Shown one piece after another: positions 32,428-40,024 of a stretch of 64,000 nt of DNA. Below the pieces are notes generated by a model, which did no database searches, was not told the DNA's origin, and saw only the letters and a program-made list of their open reading frames with translations. Source of the stretch: Acidimicrobiia bacterium (lineage in GTDB: Bacteria; Actinomycetota; Acidimicrobiia; IMCC26256; PALSA-610); NCBI GenBank assembly GCA_036271555.1, contig DATBAK010000002.1, positions 1 to 64,000 on the forward strand, written 5' to 3'. The translations under genes were made by a program, and so were the position numbers. Position 1 is the first letter of the stretch. Each line of letters starts with the position of its first letter.

Positions 32428-33090
32428 GTGCCGTTCCCACGCCGCCTGCTCAACGAAGGCGAAGAGGTCAGCCTCGATCTCCGGCCGCACTGGTGGTACT
32501 TCGCGAATCACATCTTCACGGGCATCCCGTTGCTCGTGATCTTCTTCGTCATCGTCGCCGAGACCTCGGGCGACGCGCAGCGCGTCCTGCTCGACGTCTG
32601 GGGCGTCATCACCTTGATCTGGGCCGTGTGGCTCGTGCTCCAGTACCTGAAGTGGAACTTCACGCACTTCGTCGTCACGACCGATCGCGTGATCTACCGG
32701 ACCGGCGTGCTGTCGAAGCACAGTGTCGAGATCCCGCTCGAGCGCGTGAACAACATCAACTTCAACCAGAGCATCTGGGAGCGCATGATCGGCGCGGGCG
32801 ACCTCGAGATCGAGTCGGCCGGCCGCGACGGTCAGTCGAAGTTCGACGACGTGCAACACCCGCCGATCGTTCAGCAGGAGATCTACAAGCAGATGGAGCT
32901 CGTCTCGCGCCGGCGCGCACAGTGGTTGCAGCCACAGGCGAGCGGAGCCGCGCCGGCGACGGTACCGACGACGAAGTCCGAGGCCTCGATTCCCGAGCAG
33001 CTCGACCAGCTCGCCAGTCTGCGCGATCGCGGTGTGATCAGCGACGCGGAGTTCGAGGCGAAGAAGGCACAACTGCTCGAGCGTATGTAG
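32428..33090 (+). CDS. PH-domain membrane protein with C-terminal SHOCT domain
   Basis: A 220-residue protein. Two helices near residues 25-45 (HIFTGIPLLVIFFVIVAETS) and 55-75 (VWGVITLIWAVWLVLQYLKW) precede a bacterial PH domain of the YdbS type: FVVTTDRVIYRTGVLSKHSV then EIPLERVNNINFNQSIWERM and GAGDLEIESAGRDGQ. The C-terminal 35 residues (IPEQLDQLASLRDRGVISDA then EFEAKKAQLLERM) are a SHOCT oligomerisation motif. GTG 32428 gives VPFPRRLLNEGEEVSLDLRP, a typical beginning. Role is probably membrane-associated scaffolding, but is unknown. Confidence 0.9.
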   Translation: MPFPRRLLNEGEEVSLDLRPHWWYFANHIFTGIPLLVIFFVIVAETSGDAQRVLLDVWGVITLIWAVWLVLQYLKWNFTHFVVTTDRVIYRTGVLSKHSVEIPLERVNNINFNQSIWERMIGAGDLEIESAGRDGQSKFDDVQHPPIVQQEIYKQMELVSRRRAQWLQPQASGAAPATVPTTKSEASIPEQLDQLASLRDRGVISDAEFEAKKAQLLERM

Positions 33091-33173
33091 CGCGTCGTGA
33101 GATGCGGAGCGGATGCGCGGTCAGCCTCGGGCAGCGGGCGAAGCCCCGTGCCGGGAAGCGCAAGCACGCGACC

Positions 33174-33887
33174 GTGAGAGTCGTCTCGCTCGTCCCGTCG
33201 GTGACCGAGACGCTCCTCGCGCTCGGCATCACCCCGATCGCGTGCACGCGCTTCTGCGAACAGCCTGGCATCGCGACGGTCGGCGGCACGAAGGATCCCG
33301 ATGTCGCCGCGATCGTCGCGCTCGAACCCGACCTCGTCGTCGTGAACGACGAGGAGAACCGGCGCGCCGATGCCGATGCCTTGGTGTCGGCGGGTGTCGC
33401 CGTGCACTCGATGTCGCCGCGTTCGGTCGAGCACGTGGGGGCGGAAGTTGTCGCACTCGCAGCACGCGTCGGTGTCGCCGTGCCGGACGAGTTCACGCCC
33501 GACCCGTGGACCGCGTGGCTCGCGGCGATGCTCACCCCGCGCTGGTACGAGGCGTTCGTCGCGGTGTGGCGCCGGCCGTGGATGTCGCTCGCGTCGAACA
33601 CGTACGGATCGTCGCTGCTCGACCTCGTCGGCGTCGGCAACGTGTGCGCGGGTGCGATCGTGCGCTACCCGGAGCTCACCCTCGACGACGTCGCCACCCT
33701 CGCGCCGAACGTCGTCGTGCTGCCGAGCGAGCCGTACCCCTTCAAGCCGCGCCACGCCGTCGAGATCGAACGCGCCGTACCCGGCGTGCCGTGCGTGCTC
33801 GTCGACGGGCGCGACCTGTTCTGGTGGGGCATCCGCACGCCTGCCGCGGCGCAGCGTCTGCGCGCCGCGCTGCCCGGCCTGGCCTAG
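33174..33887 (+). CDS. BtuF-like helical-backbone metal-receptor protein without export signal
   Basis: A 237-residue protein with the fold of cobalamin/iron-siderophore binding proteins: VRVVSLVPSVTETLLALGIT, VGGTKDPDVAAIVALEPDLV, SLASNTYGSSLLDLVGVGNV and LAPNVVVLPSEPYPFKPRHA. GTG 33174 begins at the first strand; an upstream in-frame ATG at 33102 would add a basic stretch (MRSGCAVSLGQRAKPRAGKR) that does not look like a signal peptide. No lipobox is seen, so it appears cytoplasmic, and no permease or ATPase is adjacent. It may be a corrinoid-related enzyme rather than a transporter part. Confidence 0.82.
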   Translation: MRVVSLVPSVTETLLALGITPIACTRFCEQPGIATVGGTKDPDVAAIVALEPDLVVVNDEENRRADADALVSAGVAVHSMSPRSVEHVGAEVVALAARVGVAVPDEFTPDPWTAWLAAMLTPRWYEAFVAVWRRPWMSLASNTYGSSLLDLVGVGNVCAGAIVRYPELTLDDVATLAPNVVVLPSEPYPFKPRHAVEIERAVPGVPCVLVDGRDLFWWGIRTPAAAQRLRAALPGLA

Positions 33888-34306
33888 TCGCCGACCTCGC
33901 TCCGACCCATTGCGCGCAGCTGCTCGCGGATCGCATCGGCTGCGGCGTCGAGTGCGGCCGCATCGGGACTGCGATCGACGTTCGCGAAGCTCAGCTCGCC
34001 TGCGTGGTTGATCGGCACGAGATGCAGGTGCGCGTGCGGCACCTCGTCGCCGACGATCAGGAGACCGACGCGACGGGGCTTGAAGGCCGCGTTCTGCGCG
34101 CGGCCGACGACGCGCGCGACCTCGAACAGGTGCTCGCACGTCGCGGTGTCGAGGTCGACCCAGTGGTCGACCTCTTCGCGTGGCACGACGAGCGTGTGTC
34201 CCGGGCGCATCGGCTCGATCGTGAGGAACGCGACGCAGACGTCGTCCTTCCACACGAACCGGCCGGGGATCTCACCGTCGATGATGCGTGTGAACACGGT
34301 CGGCAT
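33884..34306 (-). CDS. HIT family hydrolase
   Basis: A 140-residue histidine-triad protein acting on nucleotidyl phosphoesters. It starts MPTVFTRIIDGEIPGRFVWK and carries DVCVAFLTIEPMRPGHTLVV, the Hint/HinT pattern, and the triad HAHLHLVPI. GGAGGACGACC precedes ATG 34306. It is 13 bases downstream of galK1 on the same strand, so it is probably the last gene of the galactose operon. GalT belongs to the same superfamily but is a separate gene here. Confidence 0.92.
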   Translation of the reverse strand: MPTVFTRIIDGEIPGRFVWKDDVCVAFLTIEPMRPGHTLVVPREEVDHWVDLDTATCEHLFEVARVVGRAQNAAFKPRRVGLLIVGDEVPHAHLHLVPINHAGELSFANVDRSPDAAALDAAADAIREQLRAMGRSEVGD

Positions 34307-34319
34307 GGTCGTCCTCCGT

Positions 34320-35339
34320 TCAGCTGACGAGGCCCGCGCCGTCGACTGCGTGCACGCGGAACGCCGTCGCCTCGCGGCCCGTCTGCGCACGGTAGCGGTC
34401 GATGGTCGGGCCGACCATCGCGTCGACGCGCGCCGACTCGACGAACGCGACGACACAGCCGCCGAAGCCCGCGCCGGTGAGCCGCGCACCGAACGCGCCG
34501 TGCGCGACCGCGAGGTCGACGAGCAGATCGAGCTCGGGGGTCGAGACCGCGAAGTCGTCGGCGAGTGAACGGTGGCTCTCGAGCGCGAGCGCGCCGAGCG
34601 TGTCGAGGTCGCCGGCGCGCAGTGCGTCGGCGAAGCGCACGACGCGCGCGTTCTCGTTCACGACGTGGCGCGCGATCGGGTCGTCGGCGACCTGCGCGAT
34701 CGACGCGTCGCGAAGCGAACGCAGACCGAGCCGCGCCGCCGCGGCCTCGCACGCGGCGCGCCGCGCGCCGTACTCGCTCGCTGCAAGCGCGCGCGGCAGG
34801 CCGCTGTGCAGCACGACGATCGCGAGCGACTCCGGAATCGCGATCGCGGCGACGGCGAGCGTCCGGCAGTCGAGAAGCACGGCGTGGTGAGCGCGACCGT
34901 GCACGGCGGCCATCTGGTCCATCACGCCACACGGCGTGCCCGTACCGGCGTGCTCGGCCGCCTGCGCTGCGAGCGCGAGATCGGTGCCGGCCAACGACCA
35001 CTCGGCCGCGGCGGCGAGCGCGCCACCGAGCGCGACTGCGAACGCGGCGCTCGACGACAGGCCCGCGCCGATCGGCACGGTCGAGGTGATGTCGGCGTCG
35101 ACGCCGACCGCCGGTCGGCCCCGAGCTTCGAGCACCCGTACGACACCGCCGGCGAGCCCGTGTCCCGAATCCACGGGCTCGCCCTCCGACGTGAGCCGCA
35201 CACGCGCGTCGGCGCGCGCGACGAACGAGACGCGCACGTCGCGGTCGATTGCGACGGGGAGGCAGAGGCCTTCCTGGTAGTCGGTGTGGTCGCCGATGAG
35301 GTTGACGCGCCCGGGCGCGCGCCACACCCTGCGCTTCAC
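34320..35339 (-). CDS. galK: Galactokinase (copy 1)
   Basis: A 339-residue GHMP kinase. Motif 1 is RAPGRVNLIGDHTDYQEGLC (residues 7-26), the ATP loop is PIGAGLSSSAAFAVALG, the catalytic Asp141 is in GVMDQMAAVHG, and the C-terminal motif is GARLTGAGFGGCVVAFV. The sugar-contact positions are near canonical: Asp17 where human GALK1 has Glu43, His18, Asp20 and Tyr190 in SEYGARR. It is the better candidate for the true galactokinase. Start GTG 35339 overlaps the galK2 stop by 4 bases. Confidence 0.9.
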   Translation of the reverse strand: MKRRVWRAPGRVNLIGDHTDYQEGLCLPVAIDRDVRVSFVARADARVRLTSEGEPVDSGHGLAGGVVRVLEARGRPAVGVDADITSTVPIGAGLSSSAAFAVALGGALAAAAEWSLAGTDLALAAQAAEHAGTGTPCGVMDQMAAVHGRAHHAVLLDCRTLAVAAIAIPESLAIVVLHSGLPRALAASEYGARRAACEAAAARLGLRSLRDASIAQVADDPIARHVVNENARVVRFADALRAGDLDTLGALALESHRSLADDFAVSTPELDLLVDLAVAHGAFGARLTGAGFGGCVVAFVESARVDAMVGPTIDRYRAQTGREATAFRVHAVDGAGLVS

Positions 35340-36460
35340 GCCGGCGACGCCACCGCGCCCGCGCCGCTCGCGGCGCGCACGAGGAACGGCCGCGGTTCGC
35401 GATGCGTGCGCGTGCGGTACGCGGCGCTGGCGCGCTCCGCGATCGACGGGCCCCGTTCCTCGGGCACGAGCGCGACCGCGCACCCGCCGAACCCGCCGCC
35501 CGTGAGGCGCGCGCCGATCGCGCCGGCGTCGACGAGACACTCGACGAGCGCGTCGAGCTCGGGCGTCGACACCTCCATGTCGTCGCGCAGCGAGGCGTGA
35601 CCGGCGAGCATGAGGCGCCCGAGCGCGTCGATGTCGACGCGTCGCAGCGCGTCCGCGAATGCGTCGACGCGCGCGATCTCGGCGACGACGTGGCGTGCAC
35701 GCGGATGATCGGCGACGTCTTCCGCGCGCGCGTCGCGCAGCACGCGCAACCCCAGCGCCGCGGCCGCGGCTTCCGACTCCGCGCGCCGGGCCGCCCACTG
35801 GCTGCCCGCGAGCGTGCGGGGCACGCCCGAGTGCACGACGAGCACCGCAACACCGGTGGGCAGCGGCAGCGGCTCGATCGCGAGATCGCGGCAGTCGATG
35901 ACGAGCGCGTGCCCGTCGATTCCCGCGAGCGACACGAGCTGGTCCTGGATCCCGCAGGGCACACCCGTCGCCTCGTGCTCCGCCTGCTGACACGCGAGCG
36001 CGAGCGACCGGACGTCGGTCGTCCACTCGGCCGCGTGTCCGAGCGCGAGCGCGATCGCGACCTCGAACGCCGCGCTCGACGACAGGCCCGCGCCGATCGC
36101 GAGGTTCGTCGACACGGCGCCGTCGAAGCCGACCGGTGGGCGTCCCGAGCGCGCCAACGTCGCGACGACGCCGGCGACCGACCGGCCCCACGCGGGCTCG
36201 ACCGTGAGGGGGTCGGTCGAGCCATCGGCCGCGACGTCGACGGTGCCCGCGAGGTCGAGCGACTGCACGGTCACGCGTCCGGTTGTGTTCACCCGCAGGC
36301 CGATCAGCACGTCGCGGTCGATCGCCATCGCGACGACCGGACCTTCGTGATAGTCGACGTGTCCGCCGAGCAGGTTCACGCGTCCGGGCGCGCGCACGAC
36401 CGCGTCGGGTGCCGCGCCGAGCGCGGCGCGCACGGCGGCGAGACGCGCGTCGTCGCTCAT
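35336..36460 (-). CDS. Galactokinase-like GHMP kinase (copy 2, altered sugar pocket)
   Basis: A 374-residue paralogue of galK1. The ATP loop AIGAGLSSSAAFEVAIALAL, catalytic Asp173 (GIQDQLVSLAG) and motif GARLTGGGFGGCAVALV are intact, so it is probably an active kinase. Motif 1 reads APGRVNLLGGHVDYHEGPVV: Gly33 stands where human GALK1 has Glu43, and Val35 replaces Thr. The Tyr equivalent to GALK1 Tyr236 is Trp222 (SQWAARR). The sugar accepted may therefore differ from galactose. It overlaps galT and galK1 by 4 bases each. Confidence 0.85.
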   Translation of the reverse strand: MSDDARLAAVRAALGAAPDAVVRAPGRVNLLGGHVDYHEGPVVAMAIDRDVLIGLRVNTTGRVTVQSLDLAGTVDVAADGSTDPLTVEPAWGRSVAGVVATLARSGRPPVGFDGAVSTNLAIGAGLSSSAAFEVAIALALGHAAEWTTDVRSLALACQQAEHEATGVPCGIQDQLVSLAGIDGHALVIDCRDLAIEPLPLPTGVAVLVVHSGVPRTLAGSQWAARRAESEAAAAALGLRVLRDARAEDVADHPRARHVVAEIARVDAFADALRRVDIDALGRLMLAGHASLRDDMEVSTPELDALVECLVDAGAIGARLTGGGFGGCAVALVPEERGPSIAERASAAYRTRTHREPRPFLVRAASGAGAVASPA

Positions 36461-37452
36461 CGGGATCCCGCGGCGCGTAGCGCGCCGGCCGCGGCCTCGG
36501 GCGACACGGGGTTCGCGAGCAGGCCGCCGCCGACCTCGCCCGACGCGACGTACCGCAACACGCCCGGCGCGCGCAGCGGTGGCGCGATGTGCGCGTGCAG
36601 GTGGTACTCGCCGTCGTGGTGCGCGGGCGCCTGGTGGAACCACATGAGATACGGGAACGGTCCGTCGGCCGGCGCGCGTTCCCACAGCCGGTCGTAGCGC
36701 GCGAGCACGTCCGACAACAGCGTGGCGAGCGCGCGGCGACCGCGCGCGTCGAGGTCGGGCAACCCGCCGATGTGCGTGCGCGGCGCGAGCCGCAAACCGT
36801 AGGAGTACGCCGACGCGTACGGCACCCACGCGATCCACTCGCCGTCGTCGTACACGACGCGACTCGCGTCCGCGGTCTCCGACGCGACCTCCGCGCACAC
36901 CGGGCAGCCGCCGCGTGACGCGGCCGCGGCCATCTCGCGCGCCGGCGTCGGCGGCACGAAGGGATAGCCGTAGATCTGACCGTGCGGGTGGTGGATCGTC
37001 GAGCCGACCGCGGCGCCCCGGTTTTCGAACACGAGCACGTATTCGATCTCGGGACGCGCAAGGAGCGCTGCCGTGCGCTCGGACCAGAGCTCCACGACGC
37101 GCGTCACGGCATCCACCTGCATCGTCGCGAGTGACGCAGTGTGATCGGGCGAGAAGAGCACGACCTCGGCCGCGCCGCGCGCTTCCACTCGTCGACCCGA
37201 GGCGACCGCGTCGATCTGCGGACCGGGGACGAGCGGCGGCCAGCGATTCGGGAACGCGAGCACGTCGTAGACCTCGGGCGCCTCGAGCCCGCCGACGCAG
37301 AACGGGCAACCGCTCGCGGGCAGGTTCGGACGGCCTTGCCGGTGCGCGGCGATGAGCACCCACTCGCCGGAGAGCGCGTCGAACCGCAGCTCGTGGGTCT
37401 CCGCGTCGGCGGGTGCGCCGTCCGCCGACGATTGGCCCTCGTCGCGTGCCAT
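36457..37452 (-). CDS. galT: Galactose-1-phosphate uridylyltransferase
   Basis: A 331-residue GalT of the Leloir pathway. It has the N-terminal zinc-site sequence SGCPFCVGGLEAPEVYDVLA, FPNRWPPLVPG, VVLFSPDHTASLATM, the FENRGAAVGSTIHHPHGQIY active site with nucleophilic His (HPHGQ), and GCPVCAEV; the C-terminal half repeats the HIT fold with WFHQAPAHHDGEYHLHAHI. ATG 37452 is used; GTG 37455 is an alternative. A CAGTAT box lies 6 bases upstream. First gene of galT-galK2-galK1-HIT; no galE or sugar transporter is linked. Confidence 0.93.
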   Translation of the reverse strand: MARDEGQSSADGAPADAETHELRFDALSGEWVLIAAHRQGRPNLPASGCPFCVGGLEAPEVYDVLAFPNRWPPLVPGPQIDAVASGRRVEARGAAEVVLFSPDHTASLATMQVDAVTRVVELWSERTAALLARPEIEYVLVFENRGAAVGSTIHHPHGQIYGYPFVPPTPAREMAAAASRGGCPVCAEVASETADASRVVYDDGEWIAWVPYASAYSYGLRLAPRTHIGGLPDLDARGRRALATLLSDVLARYDRLWERAPADGPFPYLMWFHQAPAHHDGEYHLHAHIAPPLRAPGVLRYVASGEVGGGLLANPVSPEAAAGALRAAGSR

Positions 37453-37457
37453 CACGT

Positions 37458-37463
37458 CATACT
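37458..37463 (+). promoter_or_regulatory. Possible leaderless -10 box for the GNAT gene
   Basis: CATACT, 6 bases before GTG 37470. Confidence 0.35.
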
Positions 37464-37464
37464 G
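37459..37464 (-). promoter_or_regulatory. Possible leaderless -10 box for the gal operon
   Basis: CAGTAT on the minus strand, 6 bases before ATG 37452. It lies almost exactly on the opposite face of the plus-strand box in a 17-base gap. Confidence 0.35.
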
Positions 37465-37469
37465 CCTCG

Positions 37470-38090
37470 GTGACGCCGACCATCCGGGCCCTGCGCGCCG
37501 ACGACGTCGTGCCGCTCGCGGCCACGGAAGCACGCGCGTTCTTCGACGACCCGCTGCAGGAATGGGTGTTCCCCGACGCGTCGACGCGGCTCGACATCCT
37601 GCGCCGCATGTTCGAGATCACGATCCGCGAGATGTCGCTGCCGCTCGGCGAGTCGTACACCGACGACAGCCGGTCGGTCGCCGCGCTGTGGGCGCCGCCC
37701 GGGCGCTGGTTCGTGGTGCCCGAGCCCGGCTCCGACCTCGAGACGATGGGATCGATCGTCGGTGACCGCATGCAGTGGATGCGCGACTGCTGGGAGGCGA
37801 TGTTCGGCGTGCATCCCGAGGAGCCGCACTTCTACCTGTCGGGCCTCGGCACCGACCCGCCGATGCAGGGTCGGGGCTACGGGTCGGCCGCGCTCGCGCC
37901 GGTGCTCGCGCGCTGCGACGCGGAAGGTATCCCCGCGTACCTCGAGAGCACGAAGGAGAAGAACGTGCGCTTCTACGAGCACCACGGCTTCGTGGTGACG
38001 CGCACGCTCGCGATCCCGCACGACGGTCCGAGACTCTGGGCGATGTGGAGAGATCCGCGACCGGTGGAGCGATCGCAACCGCCGAGCTGA
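37470..38090 (+). CDS. GNAT family N-acetyltransferase
   Basis: A 206-residue acetyltransferase. N-terminal strands (TIRALRADDVVPLAATEARA) lead to a long helical insert, then the acetyl-CoA loop FYLSGLGTDPPMQGRGYGSA with the Q-x-x-G-x-G/A signature and the terminal motif YLESTKEKNVRFYEHHGFVV. GTG 37470 is chosen because the conserved domain begins at once. Substrate is unknown. It is divergent from galT with a 17-base gap. Confidence 0.88.
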   Translation: MTPTIRALRADDVVPLAATEARAFFDDPLQEWVFPDASTRLDILRRMFEITIREMSLPLGESYTDDSRSVAALWAPPGRWFVVPEPGSDLETMGSIVGDRMQWMRDCWEAMFGVHPEEPHFYLSGLGTDPPMQGRGYGSAALAPVLARCDAEGIPAYLESTKEKNVRFYEHHGFVVTRTLAIPHDGPRLWAMWRDPRPVERSQPPS

Positions 38091-38131
38091 ACCGACGAGA
38101 CCACGAAGCGCACGCGAGCGCGACCGTGTGA

Positions 38132-39037
38132 TCAGCCGAGCTGAGGGAGCACTTCGCTCGCGAAGCGCTCGAGCCCGTCGTGGTCGAACGGCGCGCGCAT
38201 CGCGAGGATGACCCAATCGGCACCCGCGTCCGCGTACGCGCCGACGCGGTCGACCATCTCCTGCACGCTGCCGGTCAGCACGCCCGGTTTCACGTACTCG
38301 GCGAGCTTCCCGAACTGGCGGCTCAGCTCCTCGTCGGTGAAGGCCATGCCGACGTTCGCGCCGCGCTCGATCGTCGACGGATCACGGCCGAGTCGCTCGC
38401 AGTGCGCGTCGAGCACTTCCGACTTGTGCGCCCACGCGTCGGGTGCCGTGAACGGCACGTTCCACCCGTCGGCGTACTGCGCGGCGAGGCGCAACGTGAC
38501 CTTCTCGCCGCCGCCACCGACCCAGATCGGCAGGGGCGTCTGCAACGGCTTCGGTTCGCACTGCGCGTCGGTGAGCGTGAAGTGCTCGCCCGCGAAGTCG
38601 GTGCGCGTGTCGCGCAGCAGCCCGCGGATGCAGACGAGGCTCTCTTCGAGGATCTTCAGCCGCGCGCCGGCCGACGGGTACGGGATGCCGTACGCGTCGT
38701 ACTCGAGCTGCGCCCAGCCCGCGCCCATGCCGAGCGTGACGCGCCCGCCCGACAGCTCGTCGAGCGTCGCCATCGCGTTCGCGAGCACGGCCGGGTGTCG
38801 ATAGCCCGCGCAGTACACGAGGCTGCCGCAGCGCACGCGCTCGGTCGCGGCCGCGAGCGCGGCGTGACTCACGATCGCTTCGAGGCACGACGGATCGCCC
38901 GTGTTGTCGGCCGCGTAGAAGTGGTCCCAGATGCTGATCCAGTCGAAGCCGAGCTCCTCGATGCGCTTCCACATCGGTGTGAGCTCGCGCAGGCTCGTGT
39001 TCTGCAGACCGGTGTGCACCCCGAAGCGAACGGTCAT
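38132..39037 (-). CDS. LLM-class oxidoreductase, F420-dependent type (1)
   Basis: A 301-residue luciferase-like TIM barrel. The pattern is that of F420-using actinobacterial enzymes: FGVHTGLQNTSLRELTPMWK, RIEELGFDWISIWDHFY, RVRCGSLVYCAGYRHPAVLA, GRVTLGMGAGWAQLEYDAYG and PIWVGGGGEKVTLRLAAQYA. Substrate is not identifiable. Its ATG overlaps the stop of the second LLM gene by 4 bases. Use of F420 rather than FMN is inferred from family. Confidence 0.9.
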   Translation of the reverse strand: MTVRFGVHTGLQNTSLRELTPMWKRIEELGFDWISIWDHFYAADNTGDPSCLEAIVSHAALAAATERVRCGSLVYCAGYRHPAVLANAMATLDELSGGRVTLGMGAGWAQLEYDAYGIPYPSAGARLKILEESLVCIRGLLRDTRTDFAGEHFTLTDAQCEPKPLQTPLPIWVGGGGEKVTLRLAAQYADGWNVPFTAPDAWAHKSEVLDAHCERLGRDPSTIERGANVGMAFTDEELSRQFGKLAEYVKPGVLTGSVQEMVDRVGAYADAGADWVILAMRAPFDHDGLERFASEVLPQLG

Positions 39038-39957
39038 GACGCGCTCGCGACCTCGGCCGCGATCAGACGGACGTGGTCGTGATCGGCGATGTCGAGCACC
39101 TGGAGGTACACGGTGTCGGCGCCGGCCTCGCCGTACGCGCCGATGCGGTCGACGATCTCGTTGGGCAACCCTCCGAGATTGTTCGCGCGCAGGCTCGCGG
39201 GGTCCTGTCCGATCGCCGACGCGCGCCGCGCGAACTCCGCCTCGTCGGCACCGCAGCACACCGTCTGCGCGACCGTCATGCGGAGCGTCGCGGGATCGCG
39301 TCCCGCGGCGTCGCATGCGGCGCGCACGCGCTGCACCGCGCTGCCGAACAGCTCGACCGGTGCGAACGGCAGGTTGAACTCGCTCGCGTACTGCGCCGCG
39401 AGTCGCGGCGTGCGCTTCTCGCCCCAGCCGCCGACGATCACGGGAATCGGGCTCTGCACCGGCTTCGGCAGCGCGGGGGAGTCCTTGATCGTGTAGTGCG
39501 CGCCTTCGTAGTCGAAGGTCTCGCCGGTGGGCGTCGACCAGAGCCCGGTGACGATCGCGAGCTGCTCCTCCAGCCGCGCGAAGCGCTCGCCGATCGGTGG
39601 GAACGGGATGCCGTACGCGGCGTGCTCGCCGTCGTGCCAACCGGTGCCGAGCCCGAGCTCGACGCGTCCGTCGCTCATCTCGTCGACCTGCGCAACCGAG
39701 ATCGCGAGCGGTCCCGGGTTGCGGAACGTCACGGGTGTGACGAGCGTGCCGAGGCGGATGCGCGTCGTGTCACGCGCGAGTGCCGCGAGCGTGAGCCACG
39801 CGTCGGTCGGGCCGGGAAGTCCGTCGCCGTCGAACGCCATGTAGTGGTCGGAGCGGAAGAAGGCGTCGAAGCCGAGATCCTCGCTGAGCCGGGCGAGCGC
39901 CGCGAGATCCGAGTACCGCGCGCCCTGCTGGGGTTCGGTGAAGATGCGCAACCGCAT
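39034..39957 (-). CDS. LLM-class oxidoreductase, F420-dependent type (2)
   Basis: A 307-residue paralogue of the downstream gene. It has MRLRIFTEPQQGARYSDLAA, LGFDAFFRSDHYMAFDGDGL, RIRLGTLVTPVTFRNPGPLA, GRVELGLGTGWHDGEHAAYG and IPVIVGGWGEKRTPRLAAQY. ATG 39957 is selected because of a TAGCGT box 7 bases upstream; the frame extends 15 residues further without conservation. The two may act on related substrates or as alternative enzymes. Confidence 0.9.
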   Translation of the reverse strand: MRLRIFTEPQQGARYSDLAALARLSEDLGFDAFFRSDHYMAFDGDGLPGPTDAWLTLAALARDTTRIRLGTLVTPVTFRNPGPLAISVAQVDEMSDGRVELGLGTGWHDGEHAAYGIPFPPIGERFARLEEQLAIVTGLWSTPTGETFDYEGAHYTIKDSPALPKPVQSPIPVIVGGWGEKRTPRLAAQYASEFNLPFAPVELFGSAVQRVRAACDAAGRDPATLRMTVAQTVCCGADEAEFARRASAIGQDPASLRANNLGGLPNEIVDRIGAYGEAGADTVYLQVLDIADHDHVRLIAAEVASAS

Positions 39958-39964
39958 GGGCGGG

Positions 39965-39970
39965 ACGCTA
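39965..39970 (-). promoter_or_regulatory. Leaderless -10 box for the LLM gene pair
   Basis: TAGCGT on the minus strand, 7 bases before ATG 39957. Confidence 0.5.
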
Positions 39971-40012
39971 CCGCGCGCCTTCGGTGCGGCGGCCGGGCGC
40001 ACGTACGAGCCC

Positions 40013-40018
40013 TAAGGT
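40013..40018 (+). promoter_or_regulatory. Leaderless -10 box for the PAC2 gene
   Basis: TAAGGT, 6 bases before ATG 40025. Confidence 0.5.
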
Positions 40019-40024
40019 TCACGG

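Noticed and set aside
34320-36460. galK1 and galK2 as one gene split by a frameshift
   Set aside because: Each contains a full set of GHMP kinase motifs and its own start and stop.
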